Part shown: one piece after another, positions 34,181 through 44,976 of the stretch | Layout: every line of letters begins with the position of its first letter | Position numbering within the stretch: the first letter of the stretch is position 1 | NCBI RefSeq assembly: GCF_018687715.1 | Contig: NC_056767.1 | Location: forward strand, 2,046,001 to 2,110,000 | Reading direction: 5' to 3' | Length of the DNA stretch: 64,000 bases | From: Carya illinoinensis | Lineage: Eukaryota; Streptophyta; Magnoliopsida; Fagales; Juglandaceae | Position numbers and translations under genes: made by a program | The notes under the pieces: generated by a model | Databases searched by the model: none | Seen by the model: the letters and a program-made list of their open reading frames with translations, nothing else | Told to the model about the DNA's origin: nothing

Positions 34181-37100
34181 AAATAATCTGTTGGAACTGC
34201 CGAGGGCTTGGGAACCCTCGGACAGTTCATGACCTTTACCTTATGGTAAAAAATAAGCAGCCCAAAGTAGTGTTCCTTATGGAGACAGAGATGAATGGTG
34301 GGAAGGTGGAGAGGTTAAAGGGAAAATTACAGATGGAGGGATGTGTTGCTGTGAGTTCAATGGGCAGGAAGGGTGGGTTAGCTGTTTTTTGGAAAGAGGA
34401 AGAGGAGGTGGAACTACTAAACTTCTCTCAGTGGCATATAAATGTCCTTATAAAGAGTAAGGGGGAGGTAAAGGAGTGGTTCTTTACAGGGTTTTATGGC
34501 CATCCTGATGTGAGAAAAAGAAGTATGTCATGGGATTTGTTAAACAGATTGAGGCCTACAAACCAGGGAGCATGGTGTGTTGCAGGTGATTTTAATGAAA
34601 TACTTACACAAGCTGAAAAGAGTGGTGGTAATTTGAGGAGGGAAGGGCAAATGGTTCAATTCAGGGAGGTGCTAGAGAATAACAGCCTCTCTGATTTGGG
34701 CTGTTGTAGTGGTTTTTTCACCTGGAGCAACAGGCACTCGGATACCACTTTTACAAAAGAAAGATTAGACAGGTATGTGGCAAATACTCAGTGGAGGGAG
34801 TTGTTTAGGGGGATTAAAGTAGAAGGTCTTACAGGAAGATGTTCAGACCATCTTCCCATTCTATTAACAGTGATGGGAAAAGAGGAAAAATATGATGGTA
34901 AAAGGAAGTTTCCATTCAGATTTGAGGCTAGCTGGATCAAAGAAGACAAGTGTGAGCAGCTTGTTAGGCAGGGTTGGTATAGGAAGGGAGTTATGGAGGA
35001 TCCCATTAGAAGAGTTTCTGCAAGGTTGGAGACATGCAAAGGGGGTCTGGTGGGATGGTTTAAGAAGAAGGATCGAGAAAGGGCAAATGAGATAGAGAAG
35101 CTAACTGAAAAGATTCAAAAGTTGCAAGAGTATGAGGGACCACAGAATACTGAAGAACTCAGAAATCTTCAAGATAAAGTGGGACTTCTTTTAGAACAGG
35201 AGGATCTTAAATGGAAGCAACGAGCCAAGAGAAATTGGTATTGCTTGGGAGACAAGAATACAAAATTTTTTCATGCCTGTGCAAACCAGAGAAAAAAGAA
35301 AAACCAGATCCTATCAGTTGTGGATTCGAATTCTAATCTAAGGGAGAATCAAGAAGGGATTGCTGAAGCTTTTAAGGATCATTTTTCTGAGATCTATAGA
35401 ACTGCAGTTCCTTCTAGTAGTTCTATTGAGGCTTGTTTAAGTGCAGTTAAAAGTAAAGTGACAGATGAAATGAACCAGTTTCTGTTAAAGACTTTTACAA
35501 GGGAGGAGGTGGTGGAAGCTGTAAGGTTGATGGGCCCACTAAAATCACCTGGGCCAGATGGTTATGGGGCATGCTTTTTTCAGTCTTACTGGGATATTGT
35601 GGGGAAAGATGTGTGTGAGGCTGCTCTTAAATTTCTGAATGGAGGAGGGATGGATAAGGGTCTGAACCAAACTTTTATTGCTTTGATCCCTAAAGTTAAA
35701 AAACCAGAATCTGTTAATGATTTTCGTCCAATCAGTCTTTGCAATGTTATGTATAAAATCATTGCAAAGACATTGGCAAACAGGTTAAAAAAGGTTCTAG
35801 GTGATGTTATCTCAAGAACTCAGAGTGCTTTTGTCCCTCAAAGACTTATCACTGACAATGTTATCACTGCTTTTGAAGTGTTACATTCAATGCAAACAAG
35901 GCAGAAGGATAGGGTGGGGAGTATGGCTCTCAAATTGGATATCTCGAAGGCTTATGATAAAGTAGAATGGGTTTTCTTGAAAAAAATCATGGAGAAGTTG
36001 GGGTTTTGTGAGAGGTGGGTGGCTTTAATCATGGAGTGTGTGTCTACTGTCTCATATGCAGTCTTAACAAATGGGAGTCCAGGTGAAAAGTTCAGACCAA
36101 CAAGAGGATTGAGACAGGGGGATCCACTTTCCCCCTATCTATTTCTATTGTGTGCAGAAGGTTTGAGTGCCATGCTTCAATCAGCAGAAGAGACAAGAGA
36201 GTTAAAGGGGGTAGCAGTAGCTAGAGGGGGTACAAAAGTAACTCATCTGCTCTTTGCAGATGATTGTATTATTTTTGGCAAAGCTAGCTGGAGTGAATGG
36301 AGGAAGATAATGAGCATATTGGAGTTGTATGAACAAGCCTCGGGACAAAGTTTAAATAAGCAGAAAACAATCATTTTTTTCAGTCCTAATGCAAAGAAAA
36401 ATGTAAAGGAGGGTGTACTAAAGGAGTTGGGTGCTAGATTGGTTACAAGCTGTGAGAAGTATTTGGGCTTGCCAATCATGGTTGGTAGATCTAAGTATGA
36501 CTCCTTTAGAAGCATAAAGGATAGGGTCTGGCAGAGGGTTAACAATTGGAAGCATAAGTTTTTGTCTCCTGCTGGTAAAGAAGTTCTTCTAAAAGCTGTT
36601 ATTCAAGCTGTGCCTAATTATCACATGAATGTTTTCAAACTCCCAAGGAAACTTTGCAAGGAAATAGTTGCTGTTATGGGAAAATTCTGGTGGGGATTCA
36701 AGGAAAATGAAAGGAAGATTCAGTGGAAGAGTTGGTCGAAGATGGGGATGTCAAAAGCTGAAGGGGGGTTGGGATTTCGAGAGTTAGAAAGTTTTAATAC
36801 TGCTCTACTTGCCAAGCAGTGTTGGAGAATTTTCACTGATCCTCATTCTTTGGCAGCAAGAGTATTAAAAGATAAATACTTTAGACATTCAGATTTCCTT
36901 CAAGCAAATTTGGGTCATAGGCCATCTTTGATTTGGAAGAGTTTATGGAGTTCTTTGGGTTTACTGAAACATGGTTTGGTGTGGAGGGTGGGTACGGGTC
37001 AGAAAATCAAAGTGTGGGGTGATAGGTGGATCCCAACTTTGACATCACACAGCATACAATCTCCTGTTGCTGTTTTAAACAGTGAAGCAAGAGTAAATGA

Positions 37101-38313
37101 GTTAATTGATAGTAGCAGAGGGGTATGGAAGGAAGAGCTGGTAAAGGAGGTGCTGAATGAAAATGAAGCTATGGTTGTATGCAATCTACCAATCAGTAAA
37201 TCTGGTTTGCCTGATAAACAGATTTGGGGTTATACAAAGGATGGCTTTTTTAGTGTTAAGAGTGCATATCATTTGGAGGTGAGTAGGAAAAGAAGAGAGA
37301 AAGGGGAAAGTTCAGACGGGCACTCTTTTAACTGGAAAAAGTTATGGGGTTTGAATGTACCAGGGGTTGTTAAAGTGTTCCTTTGGAAAGCCTTAAATGA
37401 CTGTTTACCAACCAGGACTAATTTGAAAAAAAGAAAAGTGGTGAAAGATGCCTGCTGTCCTATCTGTGAAACTGAGGATGAATCGATCACTCATGCCTTA
37501 TGGAGTTGCAGGGGATCAATAGATGTTTGGGCTGATAAGAAGAGTCCTCTACAGAAATGGTCAAGTAATGAAGTCCAGTTTTATGAATTATGGGAAAGGC
37601 TATCAGCTTCGGTAGCAAAGGAGGAACTGGAACTAGTAGCAGTTGTTATGAGGGGAGTATGGTTCAGGAGAAACACTTTTATTTTTGAGAATAAGTTTAC
37701 AGATCCTGGAACTATAGTAGAGCAGGCTGCCATTTCACTTGAGAATTTTCAGACATCACAAACTATAAAGAAGGGGGGTATGGGAAGTAATGGAAGGGGA
37801 AGACAGGGTTATAAATGGAAGGCTCCTATTGGTGAATGCATCAAAGTCAATTGGGATGCTGGTATAAATAAAAAAGATGAAAGAGTGGGAATAGGGGTTG
37901 TGGTGAGGGATGGAAGGGGGGAGGTGATGGTGTCTCTCTGCCACTCGAATGAAGGCTGCTGCAGTCCAGTTGTAGCTGAGCTCCGGGCTTTATGGAGAGC
38001 TATGAAGCTATGTGCAGAGCTTAATTTTGAGAATGTGATATTTGAAGGGGATGCTTTAGTTGTTGTGAATGCTGTAAACAGTGAGAAAGAAAGCTGGGAA
38101 TGGTATGGACAAATGGTAGAAGATATGAAGGGAGTGCTCAAGAATAGACAAAGGTGGAAAGTTCAACATGTTTTTAGGGAATGTAATCAAGTTGCACACC
38201 TACTTGTTAAAGTTTCTTTTACTTTCAATGAGGAACAAATCTGGATGGAGTGTTGTCCACCGGAAGTTCAAAGTATTGTTACACAGGAATACTTGTATAT
38301 GAGTGATTCATAA
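34177..38313 (+). CDS. LINE ORF2: endonuclease, reverse transcriptase, RNase H
   Basis: A 1378-residue polyprotein without interruption. The N-terminal APE-type endonuclease (residues 1-230) shows WNCRGLGNP, the metal-binding E in FLMETE, GDFNEIL and SDHLPIL. The reverse transcriptase (about 430-760) has LIPKVKKPESVNDFRPISLC, LDISKAYDKVEW, RGLRQGDPLSPYLF and the catalytic FADD. A zf-RVT region follows (about 1055-1125: FLWKALNDCLPT, CCPICETEDESITHALWSC). Last is an RNase H domain (about 1215-1350: NWDAG, AELRAL, EGDA, ECNQVAHLL) with its acidic residues present. The enzyme nicks the target and copies the RNA in place. All key residues seen are intact, so the element may be autonomous. It overlaps ORF1 by four bases. 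Confidence 0.93.
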   Translation: MKIICWNCRGLGNPRTVHDLYLMVKNKQPKVVFLMETEMNGGKVERLKGKLQMEGCVAVSSMGRKGGLAVFWKEEEEVELLNFSQWHINVLIKSKGEVKEWFFTGFYGHPDVRKRSMSWDLLNRLRPTNQGAWCVAGDFNEILTQAEKSGGNLRREGQMVQFREVLENNSLSDLGCCSGFFTWSNRHSDTTFTKERLDRYVANTQWRELFRGIKVEGLTGRCSDHLPILLTVMGKEEKYDGKRKFPFRFEASWIKEDKCEQLVRQGWYRKGVMEDPIRRVSARLETCKGGLVGWFKKKDRERANEIEKLTEKIQKLQEYEGPQNTEELRNLQDKVGLLLEQEDLKWKQRAKRNWYCLGDKNTKFFHACANQRKKKNQILSVVDSNSNLRENQEGIAEAFKDHFSEIYRTAVPSSSSIEACLSAVKSKVTDEMNQFLLKTFTREEVVEAVRLMGPLKSPGPDGYGACFFQSYWDIVGKDVCEAALKFLNGGGMDKGLNQTFIALIPKVKKPESVNDFRPISLCNVMYKIIAKTLANRLKKVLGDVISRTQSAFVPQRLITDNVITAFEVLHSMQTRQKDRVGSMALKLDISKAYDKVEWVFLKKIMEKLGFCERWVALIMECVSTVSYAVLTNGSPGEKFRPTRGLRQGDPLSPYLFLLCAEGLSAMLQSAEETRELKGVAVARGGTKVTHLLFADDCIIFGKASWSEWRKIMSILELYEQASGQSLNKQKTIIFFSPNAKKNVKEGVLKELGARLVTSCEKYLGLPIMVGRSKYDSFRSIKDRVWQRVNNWKHKFLSPAGKEVLLKAVIQAVPNYHMNVFKLPRKLCKEIVAVMGKFWWGFKENERKIQWKSWSKMGMSKAEGGLGFRELESFNTALLAKQCWRIFTDPHSLAARVLKDKYFRHSDFLQANLGHRPSLIWKSLWSSLGLLKHGLVWRVGTGQKIKVWGDRWIPTLTSHSIQSPVAVLNSEARVNELIDSSRGVWKEELVKEVLNENEAMVVCNLPISKSGLPDKQIWGYTKDGFFSVKSAYHLEVSRKRREKGESSDGHSFNWKKLWGLNVPGVVKVFLWKALNDCLPTRTNLKKRKVVKDACCPICETEDESITHALWSCRGSIDVWADKKSPLQKWSSNEVQFYELWERLSASVAKEELELVAVVMRGVWFRRNTFIFENKFTDPGTIVEQAAISLENFQTSQTIKKGGMGSNGRGRQGYKWKAPIGECIKVNWDAGINKKDERVGIGVVVRDGRGEVMVSLCHSNEGCCSPVVAELRALWRAMKLCAELNFENVIFEGDALVVVNAVNSEKESWEWYGQMVEDMKGVLKNRQRWKVQHVFRECNQVAHLLVKVSFTFNEEQIWMECCPPEVQSIVTQEYLYMSDS

Positions 38314-39990
38314 GTAATACAAAGGAGGTTTCTTTCAAAAAAATATATGGATTTCAATCTAACATAACCTTCTCCATCTCCGAGTATAGAAAATAATATT
38401 TAGTAAGATAATCGGTCAACGGCTGCCCAAGCAGATAAATTCAATATTTATTTCTTTTGTGAAATAGATTTTTTAAATTATTATCTGAACGCTATGACTT
38501 CAGATGGAAGAAAATATATGAAAAGGTCTTGTAACATTTTTTTGTTGTCAGGATAAATATTTCGGGTAGCATAAAAATTATAAAATGCCTATTTAATATC
38601 AATTATTTTCATCTCATCTTATCTAACTATCACAAATTTTTTAAATTCTCACACAAATAAAAATGAACATAAATTCAACTTTTTCAAATCTTAAAATAAA
38701 AATAATATTAAAATATATATTCTAATAATATTTTATTTAATTTTTAATTTTTATCTCTTCTCATCTGTGAAAACAAAATAGGCTTCATTGAACCACTTCA
38801 TTGCCTTATTTTATTTTATGAATAATTCTTCTTGCAATCCACATCTGTGAACTGCTTTGCAGGCCTAAGAGCGTTTCATTTAGAATGAAATGAAATGGAG
38901 CGTTTCAGGACATGCAAATCACCCATCTCTGAGTGAAAAATCTCACTGTGAGTGAAAATCCCTTGAAGGAGAAGATGAACTTGCCCTCGTCCTCGCCCCA
39001 TCACCCTCTCCGTCATCATCGCTTCGGTATTTATCCAAACCCAAATGGAAAAACCTCGATTTCTTCACCCTCCCCATGGCCTCCTTCTCCAAAATCTTCA
39101 TCTTCTTGACCTTCTCCGATCACCCCACCTACTGATTCTCATTTTTCTTGCAATCATTGATACTTTTTCTCTTTTGGGCATTGATCATGCTCGTCATTTT
39201 CTGTGAATACACAGACCATTTGCTTATAAAATGAAGGTTTTGTATTCTTATAGCTGAAATTTCGTTTGCGTATGATTTGTTAGGTGCGTTGTCGATCCTT
39301 TGTGCAAGTTCTTCCTTGTATTTATCAGTCAACCCTTCGGCATTCTTCGTCGAGTTTTTGTTATGATCATCAGAATTGGTTTTCAAGGGGACTAGCTTGT
39401 CTTTGTATACCGATGTATTTAGTTTAAAAGGGTGCAAAAAAATGTCGATATCGTAGGCTAAGGGGAATGCTGATGTGCAATGTGATCTTTAGGAGGATGG
39501 GTTAAGGGGTGTTGCTCTAATGAATTTTGTCTCTGATTTCACATTTTCTTTTCTGTTAATTTAATTGATTTATAGTCGAATCCATTTTTCATATTTTTCT
39601 AGGCATTTTATCATGTTCGATTCTGGAAAATTTGTATTGGGTTTTGGAAAAAACAAAAACTGCAAACAACCAAAATGGAAGAAAAGAGAAACGAGTGAGG
39701 TAGAGTTGGGGAGCAAAATGCTTGAGGAAAATGTTAAAAAAACAAACAGCATATTCCATCAATGGTGGAGGTGTTTTTTCTATTGATGGTGGAGGAGATT
39801 GGGTTGTGGTGGTCGACACTAGGCTGAAGATTTGGTTGGGGGGGCGGGTGACAGTATTGCTTCAGAAGAGAAATGTTGTAGAATACTTGCATTTTTGCTT
39901 GGCTTTAGGTTGCAGGAGTAGGAGGGATAAAGTAGTCATTTTTAGCCTAAAAATGGGAATAATCTAGTCATTTTATATGTTAGGATTGCG

Positions 39991-40016
39991 ATACAGTCCT
40001 CTTAAGAGGACTGTAT
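39991..40016. repeat. Perfect 26-bp palindrome centred on TTAA
   Basis: The 13-base half ATACAGTCCTCTT is followed directly by its exact inverse, so the dyad has no loop and TTAA at its centre. It sits alone in AT-rich spacer. It could be two fused MITE tips, but no element body is visible. Confidence 0.85.
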
Positions 40017-40299
40017 ATAGCATCTATGTTGTTTTATTAATCTATCACAACCCTTCACATAGTAAAAATACCTTTAATTTTATTGTTATTATTACCACGG
40101 TAAATCTACTCAATTTGTTTTACATTAAGATTTTAAAATTTTGGTTTAAAGACGAAAGGCTTCATACCATGTATGATTAATACTTCAATAGAAGAAATAA
40201 AAAAGATTTTTCATCTTGTAGTAGTTTTTTTTTTTTTTTTCTTTAAGAGTAATATTAAAGACGAGTCTCAAATACACAAACTTTATGCAAGATTTTTGT

Positions 40300-40352
40300 A
40301 AAAAAAACAAAAACAAAAAAACAAAACAAAACCAAAACCAAAACAAAAACAA
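40300..40352. repeat. (AAAAC)n-type simple repeat
   Basis: About ten imperfect AAAAC/AAAACC units between an oligo(A) run and AT-rich sequence. Confidence 0.85.
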
Positions 40353-42720
40353 AATAAACTCCATCATAAAAAAGTAAAATTTTCACTATTTTTTATGTAA
40401 GAGTTTACCCTTTAATAAAACAATTCCACTACGTACAAACGTCACTGCACAAGCGACATGTAAATAGTAGATGTGGCATAGCATTTGTAAGAAAAATAAA
40501 ATAAAAAATAAATAAAAAGGCAAAAAGTAGACCTTTAAATGTCATGTTTCTCTGCAAATATATTTATAGTTAGAACAAGAAATAGAACCCATAGCTATTT
40601 CTCACAGAAACTACAAATTATCCTGCCTCCGAAAAGCAACTCTTTACCAAGAAAAATAAACCCATTTACTAGATTTCATCTAGCAATGAAAAAAAATACT
40701 GGATTTCATGATTTAGATTTCTCCCAAAACCCATTTAGACTATTTCTCCAAAATCCAGTTTTCAAATTTTATCCGAGTAGACCTTGTAAACCATTTGGAT
40801 CTCCTCCATTCGATCTTGAACTCAAACTTTTCATCAATCGTGACCTTCAACCTTGGTTGCAGACTATGGCTCTTCATTTTCTTCTTCTTCTAAAATAATA
40901 TGAAGTCACCCAGTCAATTTCTTACCACTATGTTCTCTCTCTTTTATTCTTTTTCTTTTTTTAACTGAAATGCTGATAAATAACCAATTAGACTATGAAT
41001 CCAAATTCCTATATTTATTACAAGCTGACCAACTCAATCTCCAAGATAAAAATCATTATCTTCTATTCAATTCATAAACATTGGATCGTCCAACAATCAA
41101 GAAACCGATCCACAAGTAAGCAAACCTGAAAAAGACAAACCATATACAATTTCAATCGGGAAGTTAGCTAGATCCAAAACCCACAACAAATTTATAAAAA
41201 GATCCAAACTTTGCATCAAAATTCCTTGAAAACCTATCGGTTAAAGTAAAACCCAGATGCCAAATTCTGCATAAAACTAAGGTCTGGGGGGTGGCACACT
41301 AAGAAAAATAAGAACAAATGGCAAACTGCAAAAAACTAAGATCTAGAGGCAAAGTGTTGTATGGCGACCAAGAAAGAGGAATCGAAGGCGGCTTCGAGGG
41401 AAGAGACAAAACTGAGGGAAGGAGGAATCGAAGACGGCTTCGTGTGGATCTTAGACTTTCATCTGGATGCTAAGAGAGGCCATAAGCGGTGGCATCAAGG
41501 TATGTGGCTTCGAGGGAGAGGCACTACACATGGGATCGGGGAGGACTCAAGTGAGAAGCAAGAGGAAAGAAAATGAGATATGAGAAGGAGGATGTCTTCG
41601 AAATGGTGTGTGTGAGATATAGGGTCAAAATGGTGCGTTTGTATTTTTTTCCACATCAACAATCGCTTACACGGCACTTACCCCGTCGACACATCTTGTA
41701 TATTTGAGATTTGTACATATCATTATTATAGTTTTTATTACTTTGAATTATTTTCATTTTTCACAGCTAATTTTTCTGTTTGTTAAGATATTGAAACTTA
41801 ATGTATAAAAAAAATTAGTAGCCATAGAATTTTTCACTTTTCATTTTAACTATTGAATGACGTATTGCATTTTTTAATTATTAGGAATTAAAAATTTACA
41901 TTTTTTTTTTCAATTATGATAGTTAAAATGAATGATAAATATGACCGTACACAATTTTGACAGTTAAATTTTATCCAAGCGAGTAAAATATCAGTTTTTG
42001 GTAATTAAAATCTTTAGTGTCTCAATGTCGGTAATCTAAATGATAAAATAGAAAGGGAAATGCAACTTAGTCTCTTTAAGGTTACCGTTCATAGTTACTA
42101 TTCGATTATTTTATTTTTTATTTAATAATTAAAAAAATGACTATTAATAGAATTATATATTTTTTAATTTTTTTTAATAATTAAAGATGTTAAAAAAATT
42201 AAAAAGAAAGGAAAAAAAATAAAAAATTTAAACTAGCGGTACGCTTAAAGGTAAATACTAGATGACCCGCTAGCACTGTTCAAAATAAAAAATCTTGATA
42301 ATTTTAATTTATAAGAATACTATTTAATTCTTTTAGTATTATCGCTCAAAGTTATCATTTGAATTTTTTAATTTTAATTTTTATTTAATAATTAAGAAAA
42401 TTATATATTTTTTAATTTTTTTTAATAATTAAAATGCATGATTGTTGTCTTTCTTCTTGATAGTTCATATATAGTCACAGCATTTATGAAAGTTTACTTG
42501 TGGGCCAGAATTGCAAAGAGTAGCCCACTTTAAAGTTGTTTAAAAACCCTTAAATTCTGGGCGCAGACGGCACGTTTCTTTACTCTTTACTGGGGTTTAA
42601 TTTGCAAACTTCTCTAGCCTCTCTCTCTCTCTCTCTCTCAAGTTGACTGAGTTTAATCTGTCACTTTCGTGAGAAAGTTGACTGTTTCTTTGGTGGACCC
42701 TTCTTGTATCACTCTCCACC

Positions 42721-44976
42721 ATGGTTAGTATATGTCACCTTCAACTCGAGTTTTCCGCTTTTCCTTTAGGTTACAAGATGAATTTTCTTTTGAAAAATAT
42801 GTTTTTTTAATCAATTTGCTTGTATTTTGCTTTTTTAGTACTGGGTTTGGTAGAAATAGTTGATATTTAAAGTTGATTATTTTAGGTTTACACACTGGGT
42901 TTGATAGTTTGAGTTGAGAAGTTTACGAAGTTTTCTAATAGCATTACTTGTTTGTTAGTATTTGGTGGTTCTGAGTTTTCCAATACGAGGATACGGCTAT
43001 GCCTTTAAAGAAATTTGTGTATCTCAATTGCACTCGTGGGGTTTCTGAGTCGGTGTAAATAAACCAATGAATTAGATCATGCATGGTGGAGCTCCTTCTT
43101 GTTATTGTTTTAAACTCTGGTTGATTGGTTTCTCCCAAATTGATCAATTGCTTAATACGATTTTTACTAGTAATGCTTAAAAAAAATTCTGTGAATTTGG
43201 ATCTAAAATGAATGTTTATTGGTTTCTCATGGAAATGGATTTTAGCTCCATCTTTATCATTTGAACTTGTTGCTTGATTAGATTGCTTTAACACGGCCCT
43301 GTTATGGACCTCAATTCCTTGAAATTCTGCTTTTATCTTTTAAAGTATTCTTATTTAGAGTGTGTTGTAATGATGAATGTCTTTGGTGATATATATACAC
43401 TTAGACACACACATGTATTTATATAAATGAAGGCTTTTGTTACGTATCCATACATATCTAATGATTATATGTAGATAAATGATGAGAATATTCCAACAAG
43501 AGTATATGTTTGTTGTTGCAGGTGACTATTTGTCAGAAGTGTGGTGACAGAGGCTTCTCTTTGGCTTTGATCTACTGTGACAAATGTTCGGTATGACTTA
43601 TAGCATTGCGTCTGTTAAAATGCATCATTTCCATTGTTTGTCTTTTGGCCGGGAGGGTTCCTGCATACAAACAGTTGTACAGGGTGAGACAGTATTGTTG
43701 ATTATGTATATAAGGAATGCTAGATACAGTTTTATAGTATGTAAATCTTGTGCAGCTCTTCTGAAAAGTTGGTTTTTTTCACGTGGGTCTCAAGTGTGAC
43801 CCTCTTTCTTCAAAGAGATTAAATGGAACTAGCACACCACAAGACCAGTGCAGTAATCGTTGGAACACAGAAGGATAACTAACACGAAAAAAATACTGAA
43901 GTTTGTATTATTTGTCGTCTTCCCAGGTTTAGTTATTTGACTTTTTAAAAATCCTATGGCAGCATAGAAATTTATTTGTAAGCTCTATGTTCATAAGAAC
44001 AGATTTCACGTTGAAATTTTCCAATGGAAAAGGACTGCTGTTAACTTTTGCTTTTTGGTTGTTTGTTTGTTTGTTTATGCAGCTATTGCTTGGATGTATG
44101 GCCCGTAACTGTTGATGAGTACGTTACTTGGTTTTGTGACAATTGTGAATCAAAGGTAAGAAAGCTATCTACTATCAACTTAACTATTCATGTCCCATCT
44201 AGACTAAGCCAATGAAGATTAGGGTTAAAGTAGGGCATGCTTTGCTATTTATTTTTATTACCACTTTCTGCTGTTGTTACATTTTCTTTCCTTTTTTATT
44301 GCAGAGTGCTTTAAATGCAATGGCTGTTATTCGTGACCATCAGATCTCTGAATTCCATCACGAGTTTGACAATGGCAGTTTTCGATTACGTCTTGATGAG
44401 GCTGAGGCCAGGGTAAGTGATCCGGAGCGCCTTCTTGATGTCCATGAGAGGTCTTTGGTAGAGTCGAAGGGAGAGATTTCAACTAAGAACGTGAGGATAA
44501 CAGGGCTGGAGCATGAGGTTTCAGATGTTCTGCAAGCTTCTATAAAATCTGATCAGGAACTGAATGCCATTCGGTCTGAAGTGGCCTTTTTGAGAAAAGA
44601 TAATGAATCTATTGTGAAAGATATAGAGACAGCCCGTGCTGAGACTGAGAAGCTTAAAATTGATTTATTTGCTGCTGAGGATAAAATTAAGGAGACAAAA
44701 AGGTTGCATCTGGCTGCCATGGATGATAAACAGCGGCAAGCATTGAACCGTAGGAGGAAAATGATTCATTGTAAGTCTGCATTAGATAATTTGTCTCGAA
44801 AATTCAAATCGCAGTTGAAATATAAGCTCCAATCAAAAAACCATTTGAGAATTTCCTTTTCCCACCTCAATACGCGGCGCTTATATCTTTTTCACCGACC
44901 GAAAAAATGTAAGCGCCAAACATTGAAAGTGAAAAAAAGGAAATGCTTCGAGGATAAATTAAATCATATGGTTTGA
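42721..44976 (+). CDS. Putative zinc-finger plus coiled-coil gene, four exons
   Basis: Likely exons are the ATG alone (42721-42723, donor GTTAGT), 43522-43590, 44083-44155 and 44306-44976. Joined, the N-terminus reads MVTICQKCGDRGFSLALIYC, DKCS, then YCLDVWPVTVDEYVTWFCDN, CESK. This is the cysteine pattern of a plant PHD-like finger. The last exon encodes a coiled coil (EAEARVSDPERLLDVHERSL, then repeated LEHEV/IRSEVAFL heptads) and a Lys/Arg-rich tail. The segment that normally holds the finger histidine is missing: exons 2 and 3 do not join in phase, and just after 43590 the readable extension meets TGA. So either a microexon was missed or the locus is a pseudogene. A (CT)n tract (42622-42640) lies in the leader. 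The family fit is reasonable and the gene model only moderate. Confidence 0.5.

Larger units (their letters stand above)
32784..38353 (+). mobile_element. Full-length L1-type LINE with 13-bp target duplication
   Basis: AAATATATGGATT stands on both sides (32784-32796 and 38341-38353), the right copy merging with a short A tail. Between them are a leader of about 50 bases, ORF1 (32846-34180) and ORF2 (34177-38313), both open, and a very short 3' UTR. The target duplication is perfect and no stop or frameshift interrupts either ORF, so the insertion is recent or the element is under selection. The ORFs overlap by four bases (ATGA), suggesting termination-reinitiation. Plant L1 elements with a C-terminal RNase H domain have this layout. 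Confidence 0.93.
38354..42720. other. Gene-poor spacer
   Basis: No supported gene in about 4.3 kb. The minus-strand frame at 39129-39437 and plus-strand frames at 40539-40898 and 41361-41576 lack recognisable domains. A perfect palindrome at 39991-40016 and an (AAAAC)n run at about 40300-40352 are described separately. The rest is AT-rich with short T and A runs. Confidence 0.45.

Noticed and set aside
39129..39437. 102-residue minus-strand frame
   Set aside because: Lys/Asn-rich as expected from AT-rich DNA; no recognisable domain, promoter or splice context.
40539..40898. 119-residue plus-strand frame
   Set aside because: No domain and skewed composition typical of AT-rich spacer.
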